Source: Centrapalus pauciflorus (Eukaryota > Streptophyta > Magnoliopsida > Asterales > Asteraceae). Taken from it: a stretch of DNA of 64,000 nt. Position 1 is the stretch's first letter. Each line of letters begins with the position of its first letter. The stretch lies in NCBI GenBank assembly GCA_020465985.1, contig JAANYP010004325.1, positions 274,440-338,439 on the forward strand, in the 5' to 3' direction. Under the pieces are notes generated by a model. That model ran no database searches. It was not told where the DNA came from and saw only the letters and a list, made by a program, of their open reading frames with translations. A program made the position numbers and the translations under genes. Below, piece by piece: positions 10,818-22,388 of the stretch.

Positions 10818-13800
10818 TTAATAACTCTTGTTTAACATGCCCAGCTTGCTGACAATGTAATTAAACCTGTTTTCATCAAGAGGTTTGGTGAAAATGTCTG
10901 CAAGCTGTTCATTGGTGGAAATGAAACTTACCTCCACATTACCTTTGAATGTGATCCCTGATGAAATGATGTCTGACTTCAATATGCTTTGTTCTAGAAT
11001 GAAATACTGGATTTTTGGAAATGGCAATGGCACTTGTGTTATCACACAGAATAGGAATTTTCCTCTACACAAGCCCATAATCTTCAAGCTGATGCTGCAT
11101 CCACAGAATCTGCCCACAGCAGCTTCCGGCAGCAATGTACTCAGCTTCAGCAGTAGAAGTAGACACAGAGTTCTGCTTCTTGCTGCACCAACTTATCAAC
11201 TTACCACCAAGGAGTTGACATCCACCTGTTGTGCTTTTCCTGTCTAGCCTGCAGCCTGCAAAATCTGAATCTGAATAACTTGTTAGTTCAAGGCTTGAGT
11301 CTTTGGGATACCAAAGACCCAAACCTAGTGTACCCTTTAGGTATCTGAAGATTTCTTTTAACAGCAGCTAGATGAGATTCCTTTGGATCAGCTTGGAACC
11401 TAGCACACAGACAGGTGGCAAACATAATATCAGGTCTACTAGCAGTTAGATACAGCAAGCTCCCAATCATACCTCTGTACGCTGTTACTGAAACAGCTTT
11501 GCCACTGGCATCAGCATCCAATTTTACATTGGTTGCCATTGGGGTTTTAATAGGAGAACTTTGATCAAACTTAAACTTTTTCAAGAGATCTAAAGTATAC
11601 TTTCTTTGATTTATAAAAATTCCAGTTGAGGTTTGTTTAACCTGTAATCCTAAAAAGAAAGTTAGTTCTCCCATCATACTCATTTCATACTTGGATTTCA
11701 TGAGTAATGAAAAATTCTTGCACAACTGCTCATTAGTAGAACCAAATATTATGTCATCCACATAAATTTGAACAAGCATAATATTAGACTTCACCTTCTT
11801 TATGAACAGTGTGGTATCCACTTTACCTCTGGAATACCCATTGCTCATAAGGAAATCAGTAAGAGTGTCATACCAGGCTCTAGGGGCTTGTTTGAGACCA
11901 TAAAGAGCTTTGTCCAACTTATAGACAAAACCTGGATGTTGTTCATTTTCAAAACCTGGAGGCTGCTTGACATAAACTTCTTCTTGCAGCTTCCCATTCA
12001 AAAATGCACTCTTCACATCCATTTGAAATACCTTAATGCTCTTATGAGCTGCATTGGCTAGATACAAACGAATTGCTTCTAGCCTGGCCACAGGAGCAAA
12101 TGTTTCATCATAGTCAATTCCTTCCTCCTGTCTATAACCCGGAGCAACCAGTCTTGCCTTGTTTCTAATGACATGACCTTGCTCATTCATTTTATTCCTG
12201 AAAACCCATTTGCCAATTATAGTTTTACCTTTAGGAGCAGGGACCAGCTTCCATACCTTGTTTCTCTCAAACTGATTGAGTTCTTCTTGCATGGCAGTGA
12301 TCCAATTGGCATCTTTTAATGCTTCATCCACTTTCTTTGCCTCCAGTAGTGAAACAAAACTAGAAAACATACAGAAGTTCCCCAAGCTGTCCCACCTTGT
12401 TTGTACCCTTTACTGATATCACCAATTATTTGATCATTAGGGTGACATCTGATCCACTTAGGATCATTCTTCAATGATGATTCTCCTGAGTTATCAGCAG
12501 CTTCAGCAGGTCCTGTTGAACAGCTCTCAAGATTTTCAGACACACTATTGTCTTGAGCCTGTTCACTTGTTGAACATGACTGACCACTGTTGAACGTATC
12601 AGCAGAGGAACTAGGAAAATCAGCATTGATAGGTTCAGGATATGCAGTTGTAATTAGATCAGTACACTTATTCACACAAGCTGTATTGACATAATCATCA
12701 TCATGCCCATCATGATTAACAGGTTCCACACTGGGTGTTGTGGAAGCTTTTGAGTCCTCTTCATTGTTTGAATGCATCAGATCATCAAAGTTTAATTCTC
12801 CTGAAACTGATTCAGGAACAGCCTTGGTGGAAGCATTCTTGGACTCTTCAAAGGTGACATTGATAGATTCATCTATCACCTTTCTTTTGTTGTTGTATAC
12901 TTTGTAGGCTTTGGAGATAGCAGAGTAACCAACAAACACACCTTCATTAGCTTTTGGTTCAAACTTTTCCAGTTGGTCCCTTTGATTTAGAATGAAACAA
13001 GGACAACCAAACACATGGAAGTAACTAACATTTGACTTTCTCCCTTTGAGCAGCTCATAGGGAGTCTTGTTGAACGTTTTCACCACTAAGGATCTGTTTT
13101 GGGTGAAGCAGGCAGTGTTGACAGCTTCAGCCTAGAATGATGAAGGTAAACCTGATGTACACAGCATGGATCTAGCAGCTTCAATGAGAGTTTGGTTTCT
13201 CCTTTCAGCAACTCCATTTTGTTGTGGAGTTCTTACAGCTGAAAAGTTTTGACGGATTCCTTTCTCTTCACAGAAGTCTTCAAGAGTACTGTTTCTGAAT
13301 TCAGTACCATGATCACTTCTAAGCTGCTTCACTTGGGCAGAGTTCAGCATTTCCATCTTTTTAACAAATCCAATAATTTCTCTAGCAGCCTCTCCTTTGC
13401 TCTTCAGAAAGATCACCCATGTGTACCTGGAGAACTCATCAACCATTACTAGAGTGTATCTTCTTCCTCCTAGACTTGGGACATTTACAGGTCCAAACAA
13501 GTCCATGTGGATTAAGAAGAGTGGAGTATCAATAGTGAAATTATGTTTGGATTTAAAAGATGTTTTTCTCTACTTGCCTTTCTCACAAGCTGTGCATAAT
13601 CTATCCTTAGCAAAGGTCATAGAAGGCAAACCTGTCACTAACTCTTTCTTACAGAGTTTGTTGATGTTCTTGAAGTTCAGATGTGACAGCCTTCTGTGCC
13701 ATAGCCAGTTTAGATCAGCGTTTGTTCTTGTGAGAAAACAGGTTTCAGTTGTGGGATCAGCAGATCGCATGTCGACAACATATACACCTTTCTTTCGTTG

Positions 13801-14115
13801 AGCACATAGCACAACTTTTCCTTGGGGATCCAATAGGTAACCCAGGTGCTCATCAAAATAAACCTTGTAGCCAGCATCACACAGTTGGCTTATGCTAACC
13901 AGGTTATGTTTTAGCCCAACCACATAGGCTACTCTTTTGAACACTGCAGCACCAGCTTTAAGGGTTCCATATCCCTCAGTAGATCCCTGTACATTGTCAC
14001 CAAATGTGAGTTTTGGCCCTTTTTCAGGCCTGAGATCACTCAGCAATTCTTTACAACCTGTCATGTGCCCTGAGCAGCCACTGTCCAAGTACCAAACCTG
14101 GGAAGGTTGTTTTTC
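10818..14115 (-). pseudogene. pol: Element B pol (PR-INT-RT-RNase H), broken
   Basis: In order: aspartic protease (LDSGCSGHMTG near 14085), pre-integrase HHCC (LWHRRLSHLNFKN ... CTACEKGK), integrase DDE core (HMDLFGPV, RSDHGTEF, NGVAERRNQTL), RT (KARLVAPGYRQEEGIDY, VFQMDVKSAFLNGKLQEE, IYVDDIIFGSTNEQ) and RNase H (YSDSDFAGCRLDRKSTTGG, STSTAEAEYIAAGSCCGQ), ending NKSY-stop at 10818. Broken by CAG-to-TAG at 13570, TGG-to-TAG at about 13132, and frameshifts near 12400 (one base lost) and 11340. RT catalytic Asps are intact. Confidence 0.92.
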
Positions 14116-14142
14116 CTACAGAGTGATAAGAGAAATATTAGT
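14116..14142 (-). other. Element B gag-stop / branch-point / acceptor-like motif
   Basis: On the minus strand: ACTAAT (containing the gag TAA stop), a pyrimidine-rich tract, then TAG followed by G. The branch-point A (14138) is 22 nt from the last G (14116). C and D read CAG at the acceptor; B has TAG, which would still be usable. The next codon is in the pol frame. Whether it is spliced is untested. Confidence 0.6.
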
Positions 14143-16887
14143 CATTTTTAGGGGAACTCATCACAGAGATGAGTTCTCCTACTTCATCAACATTTGTTGA
14201 TGGACTTATAATATCCACACTAATATTCCCTATTTGAATGGTATCAGCTTGGATACCAGTTTCATTGACAGAGATGTTTCCAACACTGCTTGTAACAACT
14301 GTGAGAGAACTATCAGAGTCAACAGGCCTCATGTCCTTAGATTCAGGACAGTCCTTGGCCAGATGTGTCTTCTTCCCACATTTATAACATTTTCTCTTTT
14401 TAGGATTTTTGGAAGAAGAACTTTCAGAAACACATTCTGAGTTATTTTTGTTGATTCTGTTAGCAGGTTTAGCAAACTTATTGCTATTTGATGAATCAAC
14501 AGCTTGAGTGGAGGGTTCAATAGCCACAGCTTTGTCTGTCTCTTCTTTCCTCTTTTTAGGAGGACAGATGTCAAAGACAGGAAGCTTAATTTGCTTTTGA
14601 ACTTCCACAGGTTTGGGAAACTTATTCCCAAGTTTCTCAGGCTGAGCAATGGCTTTGCCTTTGCCCCTACTGAGATGTGATTTATGCTGCCTATCAGCAT
14701 AATCATTATTTCTGGTTTTGAAAAATTTATTCTCATTTAAAACCAGTTTACCACTATGATTAGAAAACTTATTAGAAATCACAGCAGGTTTGCTTTCAAC
14801 ATGAGACTTGCCCTTGTTGAAAACAGGCTGCTTAACTTTTGAAAACTTATTTTCAAAATGTTTAGCATCAAAAGGATTATCATGCCTTTTACCATCAGCT
14901 TTGGACCCAGAACCTGTTTTGTCAACAGGTTTAGTATCCACAGCTGCAGTTTGGACATGTTTTCCTTTCTTTTGCTTGTGTGAATCAGCAGAGCACTTAG
15001 CAAGCTGGTTTGATGGACAACATACTCCAACACCAGCTTTTAAGCTAGGTTCACACGAGCTGTCAGTATTTTGAGACCTGACAAACCTGTTTGTTGAGAT
15101 TAGTTTACCATTCACTTTTTGAAAAAAGTGTTTGGAAGCTCACCAAGAGTGGATAAATCTTCTTTCAGATTATTAATCTCAACAATGGAAGCTGCTGTGT
15201 CAAGATCCCCTCCAAGATAGGCTTGAATTTGTGCAGGGATCTGTTGACTTATACAATGGCTGACTTTTTGTGCAGATTGGCACCAATAGTCAACTATCTT
15301 TTGAAGCTTAGCATGCTTTATATCTGTTTCTCTCTTTTCTTCCAGTAAAATAGAGTTGATGTGTTTTAATTCATCAAGCTCAGTTTCCAACTTATGGAAA
15401 CTGTCCAGTTTACTGGATTTTGTTTTAAGATCAGTTTTGAGCTTAGAGATTTCAGATAATAAAGCATCATGCTTTTCAACAGCAGCTTTAAAAACAACTA
15501 GCATATATTCAAACATTTTAATCTTTTCTTCAGAACTGTAAGCCATAAAAGTTTGTACCTTATACATCATTGTAGGATTCCAGTTCTCCAAGCTGCTGAA
15601 AGCTTCAGCTTCAGCCAGATCCTGTTTGAAACTGCTTGTTGATGGGACATCAGTGTTGGCCATCAGACATTGATTGTCTTCTTCATCAGATAATGAATCA
15701 GATTCCTCCCAGTCACAAGTCTCTGCCATGAGTCCCTTTTGGCGGTTGGAACCCACTAAGTTTTCCAACTTCCTCAGCTTAGCCATGGCCATAAGGTACT
15801 TAACCCTATAACCATCATCCTTGCTTGTCTTGTATGGTTTGGATGACTGACCAACAGCTTTTGACACACAGTCAGCAGCTATATGGCCAGTTTTGCCACA
15901 TTTGAAGCACTCAGCCTTGGATTTATCAAATTCCTTCTTTTTACCAGCACCTGAACTTCCTTGCAGCATGTTTCTTCCAAACATTTTATTGTTGAACCTT
16001 TTGACAAGCATAGCTATCATTTGCTCATCATCCTGTTCAGCAAGATCTGCATTATCTTCCTCATCTGACATCTCCTCTTTATCATCATCCTGTTGATCAG
16101 GTTGAGTGAACACATCACTCACCTGATTCACAGGCTGTCTCACATTAGCCACAAAGGTTGCACCTCTTTTAGACATCTCCAAGGCATTTCTCTTCTGTTG
16201 CCTTGATTGTTCATCATTTAGTAAAGATCCATACAGGTTGACAAGATCCATACTTCTGATGGTACCTGAATTTCTTAACATTGTTGAAAAGTAGTTCCAT
16301 TCTTCAGGTAGGATGTCCAAAAACTTGTTCACCAGGGTAAGGCTGTCCTTAGTTATCCCAACAGCTTTGAGATCATTCACAAGAGCAGTAAACCTGGTGT
16401 AGGTTTCTATGAGAGTCTCCTTTGGTTTTGCAAAGAAGAGTTCATACTGTCTAACAAGATTGTTAATCATGTTATCTAGTGTGATTGTGGGTCCATCATA
16501 TACGGTACACAAAGTATCCCACATCTCCTTTGCTGTCTTCATTTTCTCAACCTACTTGAACACATCATCAGGGAGAGAAATAACCAGGTTATTCCTGGCC
16601 TTTGCATCCAGAGCTACCAATCTCTTGTCTTCATCAGACCATTGAGCTTTAGCTTTCTCAAAGGTCCTGATTTCAGGAGCAGCTCCTTCAACCGCGGGAG
16701 TTATGGTAGTAACAGAGGTTGGCACATAGGGGCCCTCCATCACTATCTCTGGTAGTTGTACATCCAGATTCTCTAGATAGAGCATCATTCTGCACTTCCA
16801 GCCAGAGAAGTTTTGATGACTGAATTTTGGAGGTTTGCCCATAGAGCCATTGTCATAGTATGAGGAACCTGCAGCACTGCTGTCCAT
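14138..16887 (-). pseudogene. gag: Element B gag (two CCHC knuckles), broken
   Basis: ATG at 16887 (MDSSAAGSSYYDNG). UBN2-like gag core, then an acidic stretch, a first CCHC knuckle CFKCGKTGHIAADC (near 15900), a helical region rich in Leu/Lys/Glu, and a Lys/Ser-rich tail with a second knuckle CYKCGKKTHLAKDC (near 14380). Gag ends SPKND-stop at 14138-14140. Interruptions: CAG-to-TAG at 16552, and loss of one base in a T-run near 15122 that stops the frame at 15112 and shifts the tail. C has a different one-base loss within about 25 nt of this point. Confidence 0.9.
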
Positions 16888-17349
16888 GGAAAATTGGGAG
16901 AATGAGAGATCTAGAATGATACACACTCTAAACTGCTCTGATACCAGTTGTAGGTCCCGAGAGGTTCCCAAAGTATAGCTTTAAGCTGTAGAGGGGGGGA
17001 GAATACATCACTTCAAAAACTACACACAATTTTCTCAATGTTTATATGTATTATTAACAAATGTTAATTACAAACAAGCTTGAATGCGGAAAGGTTCAAA
17101 CTGAGATGACAGATACAACAGTATGATTACTAATCTAAGACAGACTCAAACTAGTTACAATGAATACACTCACTAAGAATCACACACTGTGTTTACAAGA
17201 CTCAGAGGGACAGCTTATGTAGAACAGCTTAGACACAAAGAAACTGTATTACACAAGCAGGCTTGCATGCATGAAAAACACACTTGCACGTTCACTCTTG
17301 GCTTCAGCATTTAGCTTTTTGGCTTGATCTTTCTGACCTTAGAAGCTTC

Positions 17350-17357
17350 CTTTTATA
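17350..17357 (-). promoter_or_regulatory. LTR TATA box
   Basis: TATAAAAG on the minus strand in the context gagtgagtataaaagg. The same box occurs at 29594-29601 (C 5' LTR) and 8403-8410 (A 3' LTR), with a one-base variant in D near 54682. It marks the U3 promoter; the RNA start should lie some 25-35 nt downstream. Confidence 0.75.
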
Positions 17358-17749
17358 CTCACTCAGAGAATCTAAGTGAAGCTTCTTCATTGGACGGAAT
17401 GAAAAAGGAGAAGTCTTGTTGAAAAGACAACATAACCTTTTCTGGACTTTCTGAAAAGCAGACTTGTCTTCTTGTGTGCAGAACTTTTGTCTTTTCACTT
17501 TGTCTACTGTTGCATTGCCTTTAACTAAATAAGGAATGTCAACTTTGCGTCTTTCTTCCTTGTAAAGGCCTATTTTGATATAAGAAAAAGGTCTGTCACC
17601 CTTTTTCAAATAACCTTTTGTCTTCATGTAACAGAACAGCTTGGGTAGGCTGAGCAGTTCTGATTTCCACTTTGTCTTCGACTTTGTAAACTGATCTTGT
17701 AGCCAAAAACAATACATGAAGACTTGGAAACATATTTCATAAAGTGTTT

Positions 17750-17872
17750 AACCTGTTCACAAAGAACAGGTTCTGTTCACAAAGAACAGAACACTTGTAA
17801 ACTGCCCAAGCTGCTCATCAGTGTAGAGCAGCGTAGACAGTTTATGTCCAGCCTGTTCAGCAGACTGAACAG
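17750..17872 (-). promoter_or_regulatory. U3 cluster of four perfect inverted repeats
   Basis: 17750-17772: AACCTGTTC, ACAAA, GAACAGGTT (9-bp arms). 17770-17792: GTTCTGTTC, ACAAA, GAACAGAAC (9-bp arms, same 5-nt centre, overlapping the first by 3 bp). 17810-17832: GCTGCTC, 9 nt, GAGCAGC. 17853-17872: CTGTTCAG, CAGA, CTGAACAG. The cluster lies 390-520 bp upstream of the TATA box. C's 5' LTR repeats it at 29994-30116, D in part, A once. Sireviruses are reported to have repeated palindromes in U3, which fits; the exact role is unknown. Confidence 0.8.
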
Positions 17873-18068
17873 CTTGAGCAAAACTGTCTTTGTTGCAACA
17901 CATGCAACACATAGAACAGCTTTAGGATGATATTGCAAATCTTTTTCAGGTTTCAATAAGGCATATAATAGGCCTTAAATTCAACCTTCAAAAGCATCAA
18001 CATGTTTGATTAATAATCTACCCCTCAGATGCAGAACAGGATTGACTGAGGCCTTTTTGTGCCTAACA

Positions 18069-18083
18069 ATCTCCCCCTATTTG
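18069..18083 (-). other. Element C polypurine tract
   Basis: Minus strand caaatagggggagat, directly before the LTR start TGTTAGG at 18068. A second, tract-like sequence lies about 40 nt inside the LTR; C's 5' LTR shows it best at 30258-30272 (gagggggagatta). Multiple polypurine tracts are described for Sireviruses. Confidence 0.88.
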
Positions 18084-18413
18084 CAATAACCAGTCTAAGC
18101 TCGTCTTATCAAAAGTCACTACATATTTTTACAGTACATTTGTTGAAATAAACTTACAACATCAACATAAAGTAAAAGATCAGTTTACATATACACTGAT
18201 TTTTGATTACATTAGAACAACACATGTTCTTACAAAAGTACAACTGTTGTACTAATGTATATTACAACTAATGTAAAGGAAAATTACAACTTATGTAATT
18301 AAAGTACAACTAATGTACATTGGACTGTTTTTATTGGGAACAGATAATGGTAAGCCTGTCCAACTGATGGACAGCTTCCATTCTTCACCTACCCAGATGG
18401 TAGATGGACTTCA
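18084..18413 (-). other. Element C 3' non-coding region with four covarying palindromes
   Basis: Between the third-ORF stop and the polypurine tract. Perfect 15-mers at 18238-18252 (GTACA ACTGT TGTAC), 18262-18276 (TTACA ACTAA TGTAA), 18284-18298 (TTACA ACTTA TGTAA) and 18304-18318 (GTACA ACTAA TGTAC). Starts are 24, 22 and 20 bp apart, close to two helical turns. The outer pair alternates G-C/T-A with both arms matching. The same array occurs in A and D. The rest of the stretch is AT-rich and featureless. Confidence 0.88.
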
Positions 18414-21400
18414 TCACATTGGAGGGGGACCTTGAAACATCTTTTCCAGCTCTTCCCTTGTTTCCTCAAGTTCTTGAACTTCACTTCTTATTATCATGAA
18501 CTTGGGATCTTCAAGTTCACCTCTCTCAAAGAAGCCTCTGAGCTGATCCCAGACGGCTGCTCTCCACTTACTAGACTGCCTGAATGAAACTGCAAGTTTG
18601 AAGGCCACAAGTTGTCTCAGATCCACTTTGTATAGATCTGAAGCTATCTGAAAGCATTTCTTCTGAGTTAAGGGATCTACAAAAAATGCCCCCAGCTCAG
18701 GCTCTTCAACAATCTTGCCATCTTCAAACTCTATTCCACTAGGCAGGCTATGATCAACTCCCTTCATTTCAATGGCATAATCGCCTTGTTCAATCAGTGC
18801 AAGGAGTAGTTCCATTTTAGTGTCCTTCCTTGTCCTCCTGGCCTTAATTTTTGGATGTGTCACAAAGACACCTTCACTAACTTCTTTGGAGATCAGGCCA
18901 AGGTTCTTTACTCTCTCCATTAGTTTCTTGACATATGCCCTGATTGTCTTAGCCGTTTCTGACTTTGAATCACTCTGAGCAACTGCCAGCTCAATCCATT
19001 CTCTGTACCCCATCTGTGCTACGTCAGTGTAGTCATAAGTTTCTAATTCTGGGCCTGCTGCACCCATCCTTGTTATTTTCAACTTCCAGTGACTGCCTTT
19101 TCTTGATATAGGGACAGCTTTGACAATTGCTTCCTTGGCAAGCCTTCTTTCAGCAACATCTTGAAATTTTTTATTTGCCAGGTTGTCAAAATGGAACTGA
19201 GCTCTTGCATGAGGCACTCTAGGCTTGGTCACTGAGACCATAATACCTTTTTGTTTTTCTGCTTCCTTCTCCCCTACGGATCCCTTAGCAGCTTCCAATA
19301 TTTTCTTTTGCACTTCCAGAGTAGACATTTTAACTTTCTTTGCTTCTTGAAGTGCAAATGATTTGGCAGCTTTGGCAGATTCTTCTTCTTTTCTATGAAC
19401 TTCCAGGGCTTGAAGCTGTTGTTCTCTAAACTCAAAATATTTGTGCATAGGAAGACCCATTTCTTTGGCCCTGGCTTTGTGAAATTTGAATTCTGCTTCT
19501 TTCTGCTGTTGAGGATGTGTTGCTGCTATTTCTTTACCCTTAGCTGCTGTAGTGACAGCAGCTTCAGGACTTTCCTCCTCCTCTTCTTCTTCTTCTAAGA
19601 TCAGATGCCTCCTTCTGCTGCTTGGCCTGTCCTCAGGAATAGATTCCTCCCCCTTAGATTGAGTAGGGATTGGAGATTCAACCTGAGTAGGCTGAGCAGC
19701 ATGGGAGGCACCCTCCAGTGTACCTGTTGAAGCTCCTGCTTGTTGACCAGTTTGTGCTGTAGGCACTGGTTTCACCTTAGGAGAAGAAGTTTTCTCCCCC
19801 TTAGACTTAGTCTTAGAGGCAGACGACTTCTCCCCCTTTGAAGGAGATGGACCAGCACGTTCAACATCCGGTCTGCCTGAAGACACAAAGTCATCAGGCT
19901 TGCCAGCAGTTTTGGCAGCAGACCTGGGGCCAACAAGGCTATTCACTAAGAATGCCAAGTTGTCCTTCACCTCTGCAACCTGGGTAAGACAGGACTGAAG
20001 AGATGAGGATTGTGTATCAGCAAGGGAGGTGAGCTTAACAATGTTTTCCCTATGAGACTCGGTGAACAACAAACTTTGAAGCTGTGCAAGATGTAATTCG
20101 AGAGAATCTTCCACATCAGCAAGGTTTGATGACACAGAATTGGAAAGGGAGCTAATGAGGTTGTTCAAGCTGTCCAAAGTAGTAGGAAGAGTAGTGTTGC
20201 AAGAAGTTAGGAGAGATGACAGCCATTGAGAAATAGCTGTCATTGAGGACACAAAGTCCTGTTGGAGTGAAAGAATGGAGGATAGGGACGTGGACACATT
20301 TTGCAGCTGTGCAGTGAGTGCTAACAGCTGTGGAGAATTATCTGTTTGTGGAGTGGGAGGTAAGGAGTCTTTAAACGAATCAAAGAACCCCTTAAGCTGT
20401 TCAGACACAAAGTCTGAAATAATAGAGGGTGGAGAGGTCATAGAGGTTTCTAAAGAACCAACTTTGTTGGTTAGCAGAGAAAGCTGATCCTTCAAAGGCA
20501 GGTCTTTAGGAGATGGAGGTGTATGGGTGGACTGTTTAGATTGGGTAGATGGAGAAGATGATGATGAGGCTGGTGTATGAGGATGTGATGGAGAGGGAAG
20601 AGGAACATTGGATAGAAGCTCCATAACTTGGGCAAAAGTAATGTGGCCCAGCTTGGAGGGGTCAAAGGGTCCTTCAGCAGCGGCTGTAGCTGCATCACCA
20701 GGAAGAGGGGTTGATGTTTGGGGCCTTTCAGATGCTGCTTGTGTTGCAACATCTTCATGAAGACCAGTGGTGGTTCCCTCTGCAGTGCCTTGGGGTAAAA
20801 GCACCTCATCATTGGGAGATGGAATATGCATTTCAACATCAGCAGTATTGAAACCTGCTGATGGAGTGTGCATGGAGGGAGCAGCCTCACCAGAGGGATG
20901 GTATGATCCCTGAGGTTCATCAGCTTGGGTTGATGGTCCCTCAGCAGCTGTTTGGTGTAGAACAGATGTATCATGGGGAGCAGAAGTTTGAGGCTGAGCT
21001 GCTGATTGGTCTATACCAGCAGCGTGGGCACCTCGTGCAGACTCAGGGTGTAAAGAGATTTGAGTGGGGGACAGTGTGGACTCAGTATGGAGTGGAGAGA
21101 GCTCCTGTCTTTCAATATTCTCAGCATGTTGGGAGGCTGGAATAGTTGAGGTGGTGATCTCCTTTTGTACAACTGGTTCCTGTTGAGAGGAACCAGAGGG
21201 TCTAGGCTGACTCTGGGTAGACTCAGGTTGGAGTGAAGCATTCTCCAATTGGGCTGAACCTTCTCCCAATATAGGAGAGGCAGCAGGGGTTGCTTCTCTT
21301 ACAACTGAACCCTGTTGGGAGGGAACAGAGGAGGTGGTTGTTTTGGCTGGTTTCTTTTTGGAGATGGATTTTCGTTGGTAGTGAAAGGATGAAGTGGGTG

Positions 21401-22388
21401 ATTATGGAGAGGTGATGAGGGGTTCAGACTGGACAGGTTTTAAGACTGGGTCAGAAAAAGGTGGGTTGGCCTGTTCCATAGTCTGAGGTGCCACAGAGGC
21501 ACCAGCCACAGAGGCTTGAGGTTCAACGAATGAACCAGGGTGAGGAGCCTGCTCCCCCTCAGCCACAGAGGCTAAGGGTTCAGGCTCAGACTGAGCTGTT
21601 TTGGCCTTCTTTTTCACAGGCCCAGCTTCAGCGGTTGCCAGGGTCCTCTTAACAAGTTTGGACCTGGCTTTGGATTTTCTTTTGGGAGCAACAGCTTCTG
21701 AATCCACCCTCACATCAGAGGGTTCTTCCACCAATCCCAGTAACCTCCTCATTGGAGTAGATAGAGGAGGCTCATTGGGTAGCACAGGTGTATAAAATAC
21801 TCTATTCCCTATGACAGGAAATACAACAGTTTTAAGTAAAGGTTGAGAATTGTACAGGTGCTCACCACAATGATGCTTGAATATGAGGCTTAGAAATCTG
21901 GGGTATCGAACAGCAGCTGGACGAGTTTCCTGCTGCACCAGATTCCTCAGATTCAGGAAAATCCATTTTGGCATGTCGATTGTAGTCCAATCCACTAGCT
22001 GTAGAACAATGGGGACTTCATCACGGCCGAGTTGGTCAAAAGAACCAACTTTGCTACTGAAGCTCATCATTACTGAAGCAAATAAGAAGCTGTAAGTGGG
22101 GGACAACTCCTTCCTGAATAAAGTAGCTCCAATTTTGGGTTCTGCTACACCACAGAAGCGTAGCAGATTGCCCATTTGTTCATCCTCAGCTTGAGGCATG
22201 TCATAAGTTTCAGCAGTTGGTAGATGAAGCACCTCCCTGAGAAGATCAGTACTAATCTCAATGGTCTGAGTCGCATTGAGAATAGTACCCTTGATGGGTT
22301 TGATGGTCAGCATTGTGGTGACTGATGAGTGTTTGACAACATCATCACTAACGAACACTGGAAGAAGGGGATTAGGTCTGTTAGCCAT
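18414..22388 (-). pseudogene. Element C third ORF (about 1,325 codons), one premature stop
   Basis: Best copy of the family's third ORF. Probable start ATG at 22388 (MANRPNPLLPVF). Regions: (i) an N-terminal domain with LLREVLHLP, LLRFCGVAEPKIGATLF and SPTYSFLFASVMMSFSS; (ii) a Lys-rich patch (PKRKSKARSKLVKR), a possible nuclear signal; (iii) a long Ser/Thr/Pro/Gln-rich middle; (iv) a charged helical stretch (about 19590-19260) with likely coiled coil; (v) a C-terminal domain of ~260 residues (HFDNLANKKFQDVAERRLA ... ELEEMF-like end). A CAA-to-TAA change at 21402 is the only stop; the frame is otherwise the same on both sides. 61 codons are missing near the N-terminus relative to B. No signal peptide or membrane span, so it does not look like an envelope protein. 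Confidence 0.85.

Larger units (their letters stand above)
9217..18068 (-). mobile_element. Element B: Sirevirus-like copia, 3' part deleted, shares an LTR with C
   Basis: On the minus strand it runs from its 5' LTR (16949-18068) through gag, pol, the internal promoter and the start of the third ORF. It breaks off at about 9217, inside the ttcttttgggagcaac segment that continues in C at 21681. The distal third ORF, polypurine tract and 3' LTR are missing. It is closely similar to C across gag and pol but carries at least four of its own nonsense changes plus frameshifts. Its 5' LTR is also the 3' LTR of C. Confidence 0.9.
16949..18068 (-). repeat. Shared LTR: 3' LTR of C and 5' LTR of B (1,120 bp)
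   Basis: On the minus strand it starts TGTTAGGC at 18068 and ends CCTACA at 16949. On its high side is C's polypurine tract (18069-18083); on its low side is B's primer site ctctgatacca (16936-16946). One LTR therefore serves both elements. TATA box TATAAAAG at plus-strand 17350-17357, about 710 nt from the LTR start. U3 carries a cluster of inverted repeats at 17750-17872 and about ten CTGTTC/GAACAG hexamers. It differs from C's 5' LTR at scattered positions. Confidence 0.93.

Noticed and set aside
18414..22388. Third ORF as a retroviral-type envelope gene
   Set aside because: No signal peptide, membrane segment or fusion-like region is visible; position alone does not support it.
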